DNA of 64,000 nt, taken from assembly GCA_942159475.1 (NCBI GenBank), contig OW804098.1:116657225-116721224 (forward strand), read 5' to 3'. A model generated the notes under the pieces. It ran no database searches, was not told the origin of the DNA, and saw nothing but the letters and a program-made list of their open reading frames with translations. This document shows, one piece after another, positions 52,325-62,984 of this stretch (its first letter is position 1; each line of letters opens with the position of its first letter). Source of the stretch: Sthenelais limicola. Taxonomy: Eukaryota; Annelida; Polychaeta; Phyllodocida; Sigalionidae. A program made the translations under genes and the position numbers.

Positions 52325-52732
52325 TGTGATCCGTTTTAAGAAAATGAGTCATAAGTCGCAAAAAATAGATTTTGAGATATCACCATATTTGAAAAGAGGA
52401 GATCAAGCCGATTACAATGATAGTAAACAGTATAATAAAATAATAAGTATTTCTAGATTTTAAGTTAGATATTTTCGTTTTTGAAAAAAAGGTTTCCAAT
52501 ATTTCTGGGGCTTAATAAACAGTAAAATAACTAAATGTAGTCCATATGAGGACCTTTAAAACGAAAGGATATATTGCATAGATTGTCCTGAGATTTGAGA
52601 CATCGATTGACATACCTATAAGTGATAAACTCCCCAAAAATCAGAACATTCCAATAATGTGATCTTGTGAAAAAAACACTTTGAAAAATATCAATTTTGC
52701 GACTTATGACTCATTTTCCTGAAACACAACAG
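52325..52732 (+). mobile_element. Family A element, complete (variant left end)
   Basis: TGTGATCCGTTTTAAGAAAA to TTTTCCTGAAACACAACAGA. Confidence 0.93.
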
Positions 52733-53152
52733 ATATTATAGTTTAACATGATTATACATACTTTACTGTGTAACACATGTACATGAGAACTTTTCACTGT
52801 TTATCGTTAACGTAGAATAGGTAGAAGGACAGGTAGTAACAAGGGAGAGAACAAGAAAGGTTATGCCTATTTTGTCACTCCTGGAATATAATATGACCAT
52901 TACATTTATTTGTCTAAAAGCCCTCCCTTCCCTCTCCAACTCCGACAAAAACATCGCGGGTTGGAACCCAACACAATACCTGGAGAAATGTATGAATACA
53001 TGTTATTGACAATGTTTTATACCGATCACGTTACAAAGGTTTATTTTTTGAGATTCTATGCCATAAATTCAATATGGCCATTATGAAATATTTTTTAAAA
53101 TGCTCCACATTCCTCGCCCGATGCCCCCCCCCCCCCCAACACCCCTCTATTG
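52733..53152. other. Unassigned sequence
   Basis: No gene seen. A C-run lies at about 53124-53137. Confidence 0.5.
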
Positions 53153-53438
53153 AGCCAAAAAAGAAATAAGTGTGTTTCCGATTACCCCCCTACCTAAAAA
53201 AACCTTCCCCTACCTAAAACATTTTTGACCATGCCTGATTTTTTTGCGATCTTTTAAGGAAAAAAGCTAATAAAAGCAGGAATGTCAAAAAGCACATTTC
53301 CCTATTGTTATAAATAGACATTCTTTTCAATTCCTGGAAGGTGGTTTCATAAAAAAAAAGTTAAAAAAAAGAAGTTACCCCCCACTACCTAGTTTTCAGC
53401 CAGATAAATCGGAAACACACCTATTATTTGTTTTGGCC
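53153..53438 (-). mobile_element. Family E element, internally deleted
   Basis: GCCAAAAAAGAAATAAGTGTG to CGGAAACACACCTATT...TTTTGGCC. 286 bp, with interior blocks shortened and the homopolymer reduced. Confidence 0.85.
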
Positions 53439-53597
53439 TAACGCATTCCAACCCCAAACCTGGTTAAATGGTCAGCTTTTCTGAGCACATGTTGAGAAGT
53501 GATTTGTGTTGAAAGGCTACAGATGGCTGCCGTGTATGATTGATATAGTGTTGACTCAGGGGCTATAAGTCAGTCTAGGCACCCGTTCCACTAGATG

Positions 53598-53981
53598 GGA
53601 TGTGTCACAGTAAAGTGAGTCACAAGTCGTAAACATTGGATTCTGAGATATCATTATATTTGAAAAGATGAGATCAAGCCGATTCTAATGATAGTTAACA
53701 TTAGGGTATATAATTAATTTATCTTAAATCAATTCATAGATTTTAAGTTTGATACTTTTATTTTTGAAAAAATAAAATAAATATTTGCAATGTTTCTTGG
53801 TGGCCCATTACTAGAAAAATAGCTAAATATACTCCAAAGGATGATCTTAGAAATACAAGGATACGACTTTGAACGGTACCTACTACAAAGATGAGATCAT
53901 TCTTAAATAGAAATGTTGTGAATAAAACACATTGCAAAAAAAATATTTTTGCGACTTGTGGCTGATTTTCCTGCAACACAA
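53598..53981 (+). mobile_element. Family A element, diverged
   Basis: GGATGTGTCACAGTAAAGTG to CTGATTTTCCTGCAACACA. The body matches the + orientation of the family. Confidence 0.8.
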
Positions 53982-54370
53982 TATACTTTTCTCGAAAAAA
54001 ATATTGAATATTTGCTGGGAATTAATGACTCTGCTGCCCCTCCCTTGCCACGCACTGTGTTGCCATCCTCACTTCCGGTTACTGTGTGATACACTGTTTG
54101 TGGTATGAGCACCAATGCTGTAGCCTATGGCATTCCACATTACCCTCTATAATAGGTATAGTATAGTGCAAATTTTATTTTATCTGGGTTTAAATTCCAT
54201 TGGTAGAGTTTTTCAATTGGCCCAGGAGTGGCGCCAATGTGTAATAATATAACATTGGTGTATTCAAGCCACTCAATATTGCATACATGTATGTAAGAAT
54301 GCTTATCAGAATTGTAATTAATAATAAGAGATGAGGAATTCTATTGACTCCCTTGCTCTAGCCACTCATT
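53982..54370. other. Unassigned sequence
   Basis: No gene seen. TCACTTCCGGTTAC near 54069 is an isolated ETS-like word. Confidence 0.45.
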
Positions 54371-54749
54371 TGTGATCCGTTTTACGAAAATGAGTCATAA
54401 GTCGCTAAATATGGATTTTGAGATATCACAATATCTGAAAAGAGGATATCAAGCCGATTCCAATGATAGTAAACACTAGGGTACCTAACATGTATTTCTA
54501 TATTTTAAGTTTAATGTTTCTGGCTGGGTAAATACCAGTAAAGTAACTAAATATACTCGATACAAAGGCCTTCACAACACAATGATATATTTAATACAAT
54601 GTCTTGAAATTTGTCCCATGGATTTATATGACAATAAGTGCTAAACCCTCCGAAAATCAGAACTTTCCAATAAAGAGATCTTGTGAAAAAAAACTTTGAA
54701 AAATATCATTTTTTGCGACTTATGACTCATTTTCCTGAAACACATCACA
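54371..54749 (+). mobile_element. Family A element, complete (variant left end)
   Basis: TGTGATCCGTTTTACGAAAA to TTTTCCTGAAACACATCACA, TT on both flanks. A short internal deletion makes it 379 bp. Confidence 0.92.
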
Positions 54750-54990
54750 TTTAGAGTGTAGGAGTGGGAGTTTGTATGTAAGATTGCAGTATTGTTTAAA
54801 TATTGAGGTTGAGGTAATTTTAGAAATAAGAAATTGGTTTCACTATACCTAGCCACTCATGAAGAATGTAAGGTTTTCGAGTTGAATAAAATCAGTCTAG
54901 TTCTTCTTATCAGTATAGTTAAATTTATGATGGAGCTAAGAGACATTTAAGACACAATCATAATCGTACATGGTGCAACACACTCTTATA
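54750..54990. other. Unassigned spacer
   Basis: Nothing recognised. Confidence 0.5.
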
Positions 54991-55400
54991 TGTGATGTGT
55001 TTCAGGAAAATGAGTCATAAGTCGCAAAATTGATATTTTTCAAAGTGTTTTTTTCACAAGATCACATTATTGGAATGTTCTGCTTTTTGGGGAGTTCATC
55101 ACCTAGACTTATATCAATCGGTGTATCAAATTTCAGGACAATCTATGTAATATATTCTTTCGTTTTAAAGGTCCTAATATGGACTATATTTATTTACTTT
55201 CCTGTTTATTGACCCCAAGAAATATTGGAAACTTTTTTTTCAAAAACGAAAATATCAAACTTAAAATCTAAAAATACTTATAAGATGATAAGACTGTTTA
55301 CTATCATTGGAATCCCCTTGATCTCATCTTTTCAAATCTAATGATATCTCAAAATCCATTTTTTTGCGACTCATGACTCATTTTCCTAAAACGGATCACA
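54991..55400 (-). mobile_element. Family A element, complete (410 bp)
   Basis: TGTGATGTGTTTCAGGAAAA to TTTTCCTAAAACGGATCACA, with TA on both flanks. One end is of the GTG type and the other of the CGG type, so the two terminal variants coexist in one element. Confidence 0.95.
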
Positions 55401-55602
55401 TATTAGTGCAACGGGTCGTATATAAGGGACAGGTGGACCACAGACCGCTACTGCCTGCTGCTACCATTCACCTTAAGGTCAATATAGCCCCCCCCCCAGC
55501 CCCCCTACCCACATACTGTTCACTGTAAACAATTTATTACACACATCTCATGTTAAATACAGAGGTCTTCAACAGATATCAGAAAAAATGGAAATGATGT
55601 AA

Positions 55603-55770
55603 CAGTCTAGGGTCAAAGCCTTTCCGATCAGATAAGAATGGTATACCAGTGATTGGACGCCTACTGCGCTAATGGCTTTCCTGACCCTGGAGTAGGCCTA
55701 GGCGTCCTAATGGGATTATAATGGGATTTTAATGTCATTTTGCAGTTCGGATCAAGAGGCTATCCCACAA
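55603..55770 (+). mobile_element. Family D element, right end lost
   Basis: CAGTCTAGGGTCAAAGCC, GTGATTGGACGCCTACTGCGC and AATGGGATTATAATG; it fades at TCAAGAGGCTATCCC. Confidence 0.8.
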
Positions 55771-56644
55771 GTTTACACAGTATTGAAAGAAATAGGATCT
55801 TTTATACTATAATATTATCATGATAGCACATCTTATATTTAGTATAATTCCTAGGATGAATTTAATGCAGCGACGTTGATAAGACTGGTCTGGCAACAGT
55901 TATTATTAAAAAAGGTTTCATTAATACTGGTCCTTTGCGTGATTCTATGCTATAGATTCAATAAACTCGTCAAAAGATCTCTAATGATTTCAAAGCACTG
56001 ACAAATATGTTTTCTTTTTTTTCATATTTCATAAAAAAATCTAAATAAACAGGATATTAACTCCCCGCAAACAACTGTCGCCCAATTTATCATAAGATGT
56101 ATTTTTATATCATCTGTTTTTGAAAGTTCATATTTTGATTAATGGAAATAAAAAAACACTTTTTCACCACTATTCAACCCATTAAATCTACCAAAGGTAC
56201 CACAAAATTCAACATTTTCATAAAAGGAGATGCCAAGATAAATAACCTGACAGTTTTCTCCATAGCTGTTAAGCCTTTCTTGAAGCATGTCAGAATGTAT
56301 GAACTAAACACATAGACTGGGGGCGAATAAAAAGATATTTCCCCCATTGAATTCCCTATATTTACTCTATACACGCTACTGTCAGTTGAAACGGTGACAG
56401 GCTATCGGCGGGCTCACATTTTTCTGTCTCTTTTCCTGTCTTTCAACCTGTCTTTCTTCTCTATCCATCACCCAGAACCCTCAAGGTTTCGTACGATAAA
56501 CATTGAACAAAAAATAAATGTATTCCCCTTGATATACACCTGCTTTTTACCATGCATACCCCCCTTTCTTTCTTCCTCCTCCTCCTCCTTCTTCTCCCTT
56601 CTTCCTTCTCTCTCTCTCTCTCGTTCTCTGTACCCTGCATACAT
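55771..56644. other. Unassigned sequence
   Basis: No gene recognised. A pyrimidine-rich stretch lies at about 56570-56630. Confidence 0.5.
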
Positions 56645-56869
56645 GGGTCAGATTTTCAGAAAATGTACAATTGGCAGATGTACATATTTAGTAATTTCTG
56701 CTAAAAAATGATAAATTTGGGGTATATCTGAGTATATTTGGTATCGCATTGATTTAAAGTATCAGTTCTGTTATGTTAAACTGCATTTTGAAACTCATTT
56801 TTGTCTTAAATGTGGGTTATTTGAGAGGATTGGGGAAGGCGAATTGTACATTTTCTGAAAATCTGACCC
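56645..56869 (+). mobile_element. Family B element, complete
   Basis: GGGTCAGATTTTCAGAAAAT to ATTTTCTGAAAATCTGACCC; ACAT on both flanks. Confidence 0.94.
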
Positions 56870-57368
56870 ACATACACCCTTTTAGACGTCAGTGTGGAGT
56901 CAGCCAAACTGTTGAATGTTTGTTTTCGTATTATGAATGGACGAGTTTGGATTTTGACATGGGAGCATGGTTAGTATTTTGCTCAAGTCTCCAGGTTTAC
57001 ACGCCGTTAATCTCCCTATTGGCCGCCAGGTCACACAAGTACACCTATGCTAATGTCCCCCCCCGCCCTGCCATTCCGACAACATCACTTACCCCCTATC
57101 GCCTGTCCCCCCACCGCAGTACCAACGTCTCCTACGTCTTGACGTCGTGGAGAAAAAGACTTTCCACAAATATATGTGTCAGGTCGAAGTCAACTAAACA
57201 CTGTGCTTTCTCCCCTTGCTTCTTGTTTGTGGGTGGGGAGGGGCTGAGGGTTTGTTAGGGGGGTTGTGAGGGGGGGGGGGGTGAAGTGACTGGAGAGGAG
57301 GTGGGGGTGGGGTGTAGTCAATAGCCGATTTAAGGTGGCTATATTAAAGGGTCGCGCGAACCCCTACT
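56870..57368. other. Unassigned, GC-richer sequence
   Basis: The frame running out of the B element to 57258 crosses this region, but its start is inside a transposable element, so it is not called. A G-run lies at about 57270-57281. Confidence 0.4.
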
Positions 57369-58030
57369 TGTGATGTGTTATAGAAAATGAGTCGCAAGTG
57401 GCAAAAAATGGAGTTTGAGACATTATTATATTTGAAAAGATGAGATTAAGCGGATTCCAATGATTGTAAACAGTAAGGACATCTAAAAAGTGTTTTTATA
57501 TTTTAAGTTTGATATTTTTATTTAAAAAAAAATAGAAGATATTTCTCAAAGTGCTTTATTCGCAAGATGTCCTGGCGGAAATGTTTTCATTTGTGTGGTG
57601 CCCAAACGCTGTTTGTAGCATGAATACATGTGGGTCAGATTTTCAGAAAATGTACAATTGGCAGCTCTGCACATTTAGGAAATTCTCCTAAATTAGGCTG
57701 AAAAATGATAAATACTGGGTATATCTGAGTATATTTGGTATCGCGTTGATTTAAAGTATCAGTTCTGTTATGTTAAACTGCATTTTGAAGCTCACTTTTG
57801 TCTTAAATGTGGGCTATTTGAGAGGATTGGTGAAGGTGAATTGTACATTTTCTGACGATCTGACCCATGTACTAAATACCAAGACGTGTATTAACTATAT
57901 CCGTGCATGATTAAGGTTATCTCATAGAGAAATATTGCGATCTTTTTTTTTTCAAAAATAAAAATATCAAGCATAAAATATAGAAATACTTACTAGCTGT
58001 CGCTCGATAAAGCAATGATGCATGTTAGCC
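57369..58030 (+). mobile_element. Family A-derived sequence split by family B
   Basis: TGTGATGTGTTATAGAAAAT starts an A copy. Its sequence reaches AGCATGAATACATG at 57630 and resumes after the B insert with TACTAAATACCAAGACGTG, as in uninterrupted copies (AATACATGTACCAAA). Confidence 0.75.
57632..57866 (+). mobile_element. Family B element nested in family A
   Basis: GGGTCAGATTTTCAGAAAAT to ATTTTCTGACGATCTGACCC; ATGT on both flanks. Removing the insert plus one ATGT restores the uninterrupted family A sequence. Confidence 0.95.
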
Positions 58031-58254
58031 GTCAGGATATTACCTCTCTAAAACTTTATATTTCAAAAGCAATTTCTGGATTGCAATCAATAATAAAGTT
58101 GCTAAATATTTTAATGTTTTTTTAACATTTCTTTATTCAGGAGAACAATAGTGGCAGGTGCCAACGTATTTATTTTTGTCCTCCGCAATATCCATAATGC
58201 GATTTACATTAACTCAAAATATTAAGCTCAAACTCAAAATATTATACTGAACGT
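58031..58254. other. Unassigned AT-rich sequence
   Basis: Nothing recognised before the tRNA pair. Confidence 0.5.
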
Positions 58255-58255
58255 G

Positions 58256-58260
58256 AAAAA
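58256..58260 (-). terminator. Pol III terminator (T5) of tRNA copy 1
   Basis: TTTTT on the minus strand, 4 nt after the tRNA 3' end. Confidence 0.75.
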
Positions 58261-58264
58261 GTGC

Positions 58265-58337
58265 AGCCTGATAAGGGACTCGAACCCTTGACCCTCTGAT
58301 TAAAAGTCAGATGCTCTACCGACTGAGCTAACCGGAC
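58265..58337 (-). tRNA. tRNA-Lys (anticodon TTT), copy 1
   Basis: 73 nt on the minus strand. The D arm GCTC-AGTCGGTA-GAGC, the anticodon stem TCTGA/TCAGA around loop CTTTTAA, and the T arm AAGGG-TTCGAGT-CCCTT are all fully paired. A box TAGCTCAGTCGG and B box GGTTCGAGTCC are intact. The acceptor GTCCGGT/ATCAGGC has a C4-A69 mismatch and wobble pairs. The discriminator base is T, unusual for Lys. A T5 terminator (58260-58256) follows 4 nt downstream. Probably transcribed; decoding AAA/AAG with UUU. The acceptor flaw leaves some doubt about function. Confidence 0.88.
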
Positions 58338-58407
58338 ACTCTGGCTTTGGGAATCAGGACTCAGTTTATATAAATCAAATTAGCTAGTGTGGCTAAAACT
58401 GAACGGG

Positions 58408-58413
58408 AAAAAA
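58408..58413 (-). terminator. Pol III terminator (T6) of tRNA copy 2
   Basis: TTTTTT on the minus strand, 4 nt after the tRNA 3' end. Confidence 0.78.
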
Positions 58414-58417
58414 GTGC

Positions 58418-58490
58418 AGCCTGATAAGGGACTCGAACCCTTGACCCTCTGATTAAAAGTCAGATGCTCTACCGACTGAGCTAACCGGGC
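58418..58490 (-). tRNA. tRNA-Lys (anticodon TTT), copy 2
   Basis: Same 73-nt structure as copy 1, 153 bp away, differing only in the acceptor 5' strand, here GCCCGGT, which restores a C2-G71 pair. The C4-A69 mismatch and T discriminator are shared with copy 1, so the duplication followed those changes. Both internal promoter boxes are intact, and a T6 terminator (58413-58408) follows. Only the tRNA and a few flanking bases are duplicated, and no SINE body is attached. Confidence 0.92.
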
Positions 58491-58984
58491 GCTCTGCCTG
58501 TTAGACACTTACATTAAAGACATAACCTTACGCTGGATGTCATGTAATTCCAAATCAGAAATCAAATCCGTATAAATTGATGGGGTAATGACATAAGTTG
58601 GTGGTGATAATTATAAGAGAATACATATATAAACACAACAATGGGTATGTAACTATGTAAATGCGGTAACGTTGGCAAACCTTGACTACAAGAGTGCACA
58701 TTTTAGCACTTTAGAGGCATCCCTTGAATGTATCAACTATCCTTGATAAAGGGCAAATGAGCCCGAAACTTCCAACCCCAATAAACTCAAACCAAATACT
58801 TACAAAACCCCTCCTGTCCCCTCCGTTTTGGGGTTAAACCCCATCACTTAAGAATACATATAAAAGGTGCAAACGAAAGGAAACATATGGAGTATAGTGA
58901 TAGCTATATATTAACCATATACTGATATTTAATGGACAGTCAAGTCCTTACCTAGAATTAGTACAAATGATATACTACTAGAAT
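58491..58984. other. Unassigned sequence upstream of the tRNAs
   Basis: Contains the hammerhead-like motif at 58741-58769. No gene seen. Confidence 0.45.
58741..58769 (+). ncRNA. Hammerhead-ribozyme-like motif (degenerate)
   Basis: CCTTGATAAAGGGCAAATGA followed by GCCCGAAAC: a GGGC/GCCC stem closed by GAAAC as in hammerhead stem II plus core, but TTGATAA has two changes from CTGANGA. It shares the leading ACTATCC with the minus-strand motif at 18445-18473, pointing to one repeat family. Confidence 0.25.
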
Positions 58985-59393
58985 TGTGATGTGTTTCAGG
59001 AAAATGAGTCATAAGTCGCAAAATTAATATTTTTCAAAGTGTTTTTTTCACAAGATCACATTATTGGAATGTTCTGATTTTTGGAGAGTTCATCACTTAT
59101 AGGTATGTCAATTGATGTCTCAAATTTCAGGACAATCTATGCAATATATTCTTTCGTTTTAAAGGTCCTCATATGGACTACATTTAGTTATTTTACTGTT
59201 TATTAACCCCCAGAAATATTGGAAACTTTTTTTTCCAAAACGAAAATATCAAACTTAAAATCTAGAAATACTTATTAGATTATTAGACTGTTTACTATCA
59301 TTGGAATCGGCTTGATCTCATCTTTTCAAATATAATGATATCTCAAAATCTATTTTTTGCGACTTATGACTCATTTTCCTGAAACACATCACA
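58985..59393 (-). mobile_element. Family A element, complete (409 bp)
   Basis: TGTGATGTGTTTCAGGAAAA to TTTTCCTGAAACACATCACA. Confidence 0.94.
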
Positions 59394-59706
59394 GATATAC
59401 TATATAATGTCACCAGAAACGCATGGGATTTGGTACATATATTTATAAATACAACTAACAGCGCTAAATAGTCCCCAAATACAAGATTCTTCAGGACAAG
59501 GAGGTAGAAAAAGAATTTTAAAAAATATCATTATTTGTCGGCAATTTGACAATTTGATAATAAAACACTCAATAAATTACACAATCCCCAAAATATGCAG
59601 GCACTCAAATAGGCTATTTGAGAGGGCAGCAATTTATATATTAAAATCGTGACCAATACATTTTCCATACTGTAAAGGTAATATGATACAGGTTAACATA
59701 TATATA
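59394..59706. other. Unassigned, with eroded family A words
   Basis: ATTTATAAATACAACTAACAGCGC and TTTTAAAAAATATCATTATT (in parts) resemble the right half of an old A copy; no clear ends. Confidence 0.4.
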
Positions 59707-60433
59707 TGTGGCATGTTTCAGGAAAAGGAGTCACAAGTCGCACAATTTATATTTTGTCAAAGTGTTTTATTCACAAGATATCTTTGTCGAAATACTTTCA
59801 TTTTTGGGGTGCTTAACGCTGTATGTAGCATGAATACATGTACCAAAGTTCAAGACTGTGTATTAAATATATCTATGCATATAAGGTCATCTTATACATA
59901 GTATTCACTGACGTCACGGCGTTAGCCGCGGCTTGCCATAATGTGGGTCAACTTTAGCTGGACATGAGTGCTCCAAGACTCAAAAATGCAGTTTTCACCT
60001 CCGAAAGTTTTAGAGAATGTTATATACAGTATGCTGATAGGTTATATGGTCATTTTTTAGTGTGTCATGATGGGATAATGAGTATAATTGCCATTAGCAA
60101 ACATTTGAAATGGGAAATCCTGTCGATCTACTGTCTCCCGCTATCTATGCTGCCACACAGTATGGCTGCCAGTGAGGATAGCCGCTGACTGGGGTGACGT
60201 CATGCGAATACTATGTATAGCATATGTTTAGCTACTTTACCAATGTCCACCCAGAAATATTGCAAACTTGTTTGTCAAAAATAAAAATATTAAACTTAAA
60301 TATAGAAATACCTATTAAATGTCTTACTGTTTACTATCATTGGAATCGGCCTGATATCTACTTTTCAAATTATGATGATATCTCAAAATCCATTTCTTGT
60401 GCATTGTGACTCATTTTCCTGAAACACATCACA
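59707..60433 (-). mobile_element. Family A element with nested insertion
   Basis: TGTGGCATGTTTCAGGAAAA to TTTTCCTGAAACACATCACA, TA on both flanks. The body is continuous if 59897-60217 is removed. Confidence 0.88.
59897..60215. mobile_element. 319-bp MITE nested in family A
   Basis: Ends CATAGTATTC and GAATACTATG with an adjacent TGACGTCA on each side, inverted; TA flanks both ends. The 74-codon frame inside (59964-60188) has no recognisable domain. Single copy. Confidence 0.85.
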
Positions 60434-60640
60434 TATAGGAAATTACTTCTCATATTAAGAAAACCACTTTACACAATTTTTCCAAAAGGTATTTCTAAAC
60501 CATAAAAGCTGCAGTTGATATGATGAGGCAAAGAACCCAAGTTTTCATAAATGTAAGTGATTTATATACAGAGTGGTGAAAAAATAGGTTTTAATTTACA
60601 AATGTATTGGACTAAAGATTCTGATCTCAAAATCCATATT
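60434..60640. other. Unassigned spacer
   Basis: Ends in CTCAAAATCCATATT, a family A right-side scrap. Confidence 0.5.
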
Positions 60641-61051
60641 TGAGATGTGTTTCAGGAAAATGAGTCATAAGTCGCAAAAATTATATTTTTCAAAGTGTTT
60701 ATTTTACAAGATTGCTTTCTTGGAATTTTCTGATTTTTGGAGTGTTTATCACTTATTGTTGTATCAATCGATGTATCAAATTTCAGGACATTATACATAA
60801 TATATCGTTTCGTTTTAAAGGTCCACATATGGAGTATATTCAGTTACTTAACTGGTTATTGCCTCCCAGAAATATTACACATTTTTTTTTTTCAAAAATA
60901 GAAATATCAAACTTAAAATCTAGAAATACTTATTAGATTATTAGACTGTTTACTATCATTGGAATCGGCTTGATCTCATCTTTTCAAATGTGGTGATAAC
61001 TCAAAATCCATATTTTGCGACTTATGACTTATTTTCCTAAAACGGATCACA
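60641..61051 (-). mobile_element. Family A element, complete (411 bp)
   Basis: TGAGATGTGTTTCAGGAAAA to TTTTCCTAAAACGGATCACA, TT on both flanks. Confidence 0.93.
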
Positions 61052-61185
61052 TTTTTGCGACATAGGATTAATTTTCCTTTCTATCCGTGAGAGTTTAGTA
61101 CAAAAAATAAACGTTTAAAGAATCTTAAAATCATTAAATACAGTATACGGGATATAGATGGGTTTATAGATAATTGAACTCACAT

Positions 61186-61534
61186 AATAGGGGATTTGCA
61201 TAGCCGCCATTTTGAATCTAAATTGGAATTATTTGACTAATGGTATGGTATACCATCTATAGAAAACATGCCATGTTCAACATGGGATAGTTATCAATGT
61301 TCTAATGTCAATATCCATGTGTTATGTACATGTTTCCATTCAACAAGTCTCCATCTTTCCCATCATGCATTTGGTTTTCATAACACACTTATACAAACTC
61401 TGATATTTGTGAAAATATTCTTGCAATTATTGATAAAAAAAAGTTGCCAAATATTTGTATGTCAAATTTCAATAGAATCTATCCCATGATGCACTGTAAC
61501 AGACATGCGCAGTGAAACATGCAAATCCCCTATT
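61186..61534 (+). mobile_element. Family C element, complete (349 bp)
   Basis: AATAGGGGATTTGCATAGCC to ACATGCAAATCCCCTATT. Confidence 0.93.
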
Positions 61535-62051
61535 GAACATTATTTCAAAGAAGGGGAAAGTCATTGGTTTGTTGATTTTTTGTTTGTAATGTTTCGATCT
61601 GTACATTTGGAGACCACAAGTAGCACAGAAATAGTTTATAGATTGCAGATCTATAATTATGACTAATTAAATGTTATTATCGGTTTTCCATAGTTCAGAT
61701 ACTGTCATACATTCTATTTTATCAACTGAAAAGATTCAAGTTGCTTAATGTCTACTAGATCTTTCAACATGAAAGACTTAAAAGTCACACTCTTAGTTAA
61801 CATCGGTCGCAAACTAAAGACTTCCTACTTTTTGGTCCGTTCTTTTTCAAAACATTTAAAAAGTGTTCTCTCAGGCGATTCATCTTCAAAGTCTAGTATA
61901 AACATTATAACATCAGGAGAAAACGGATTAATTCAGTCCTATAAGTCATAATATGAGTAAATGTGATAAGATTTCTTTTGTAGGAATAGCGAATAGGAAT
62001 AGTAAATGTCGAATGTAGACTATACTTGAGACAAAAATAATTCGTGTACAT
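61535..62051. other. Unassigned AT-rich sequence
   Basis: A 67-codon frame at 61748-61951 has no recognised features. Nothing else. Confidence 0.5.
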
Positions 62052-62286
62052 GGGTCAGATTTTCAGAAAATGTACAACTGGCAGCTGTACAGATTTAGTA
62101 AATTCTGCTAAATAAGGCTGCAATTTGGTCAGTACGAGGTAAATTCGAGTATATTCGGCATTGCATTGATTCTAGCAATCTGTTTGGTTAGGTTGAACTG
62201 TATTTTGAACTTTATTTTCGTCTGAAATTTGGGTTATTTCAGAGAATTGGTAAAAGTAGATTGTACATTTTCTGAAAATCTGACCC
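62052..62286 (+). mobile_element. Family B element, complete (235 bp)
   Basis: GGGTCAGATTTTCAGAAAAT to ATTTTCTGAAAATCTGACCC; ACAT on both flanks. Confidence 0.95.
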
Positions 62287-62984
62287 ACATGTATTTCTTT
62301 CTCCAAAAGAAACGAGCAGACGACTTTTGACTTGTGGAGCGCCGCCATATTGGGTTGCCATAGAGACAGGGTGTATACACACGACACACAAACACAAACA
62401 CATACACAAAACATAGCCAGAAGTGGCGATGGACAAAATGAGGAAACTTTATACCAAAAGATGGCAAATAAAGTTAGTAGATAGACTGTTGAATTTGTGA
62501 GAGGGTGGGGAGCTGTTGTTGAGAAGGGACGGTGGGTGGGGGTGCGGGGGGTACTTGGGGGGGGGGGGGGGCTTAAAAGGGCATTATACGTTAACAGGAA
62601 TCAAACAAGTTCTGAAGATCTCGTTTTCTCTCGGCAGATTCGACTTTAAATTCTTGTATGAATATAAAACAGCGGCAATGTATAAAATGATGGGTAAATT
62701 TGGTAAGAATTGTTTTGTCATAATAATATTATTAGAGAATGCAGCTAGAATAGTTATTCGGAGGGAGGAGGGGGGGGGGGCTGTTGTTGGTGGTGGGGGG
62801 GGGGGCGGTAAAATCTTGGTTGAGCTGAATTCGTGGATTTAGGCCTATGTAAAACATTAGTTATTTCTATTCAGTGACGACTAGAATAGTTTGCACCTAC
62901 AATCGGCTCTAACTTGATCAGTATATATTTATTCACTTTTGCCTCTTTTTTTATTTTACGCTACTTACTAATTTTAATTCTTCT
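62287..62984. other. Unassigned sequence with G-runs
   Basis: G-rich runs at about 62530-62570 and 62762-62806. An ACACA microsatellite lies at about 62380-62410. No gene seen. Confidence 0.45.

Noticed and set aside
56773..57258. 161-codon plus frame
   Set aside because: The first 35 codons are family B element sequence and the rest has no recognised domain.
58265..58490. tRNA-derived SINE heads
   Set aside because: Each tRNA is followed within 4 nt by a pol III T-run, and no shared body or tail follows, so they fit tRNA genes better than SINEs.
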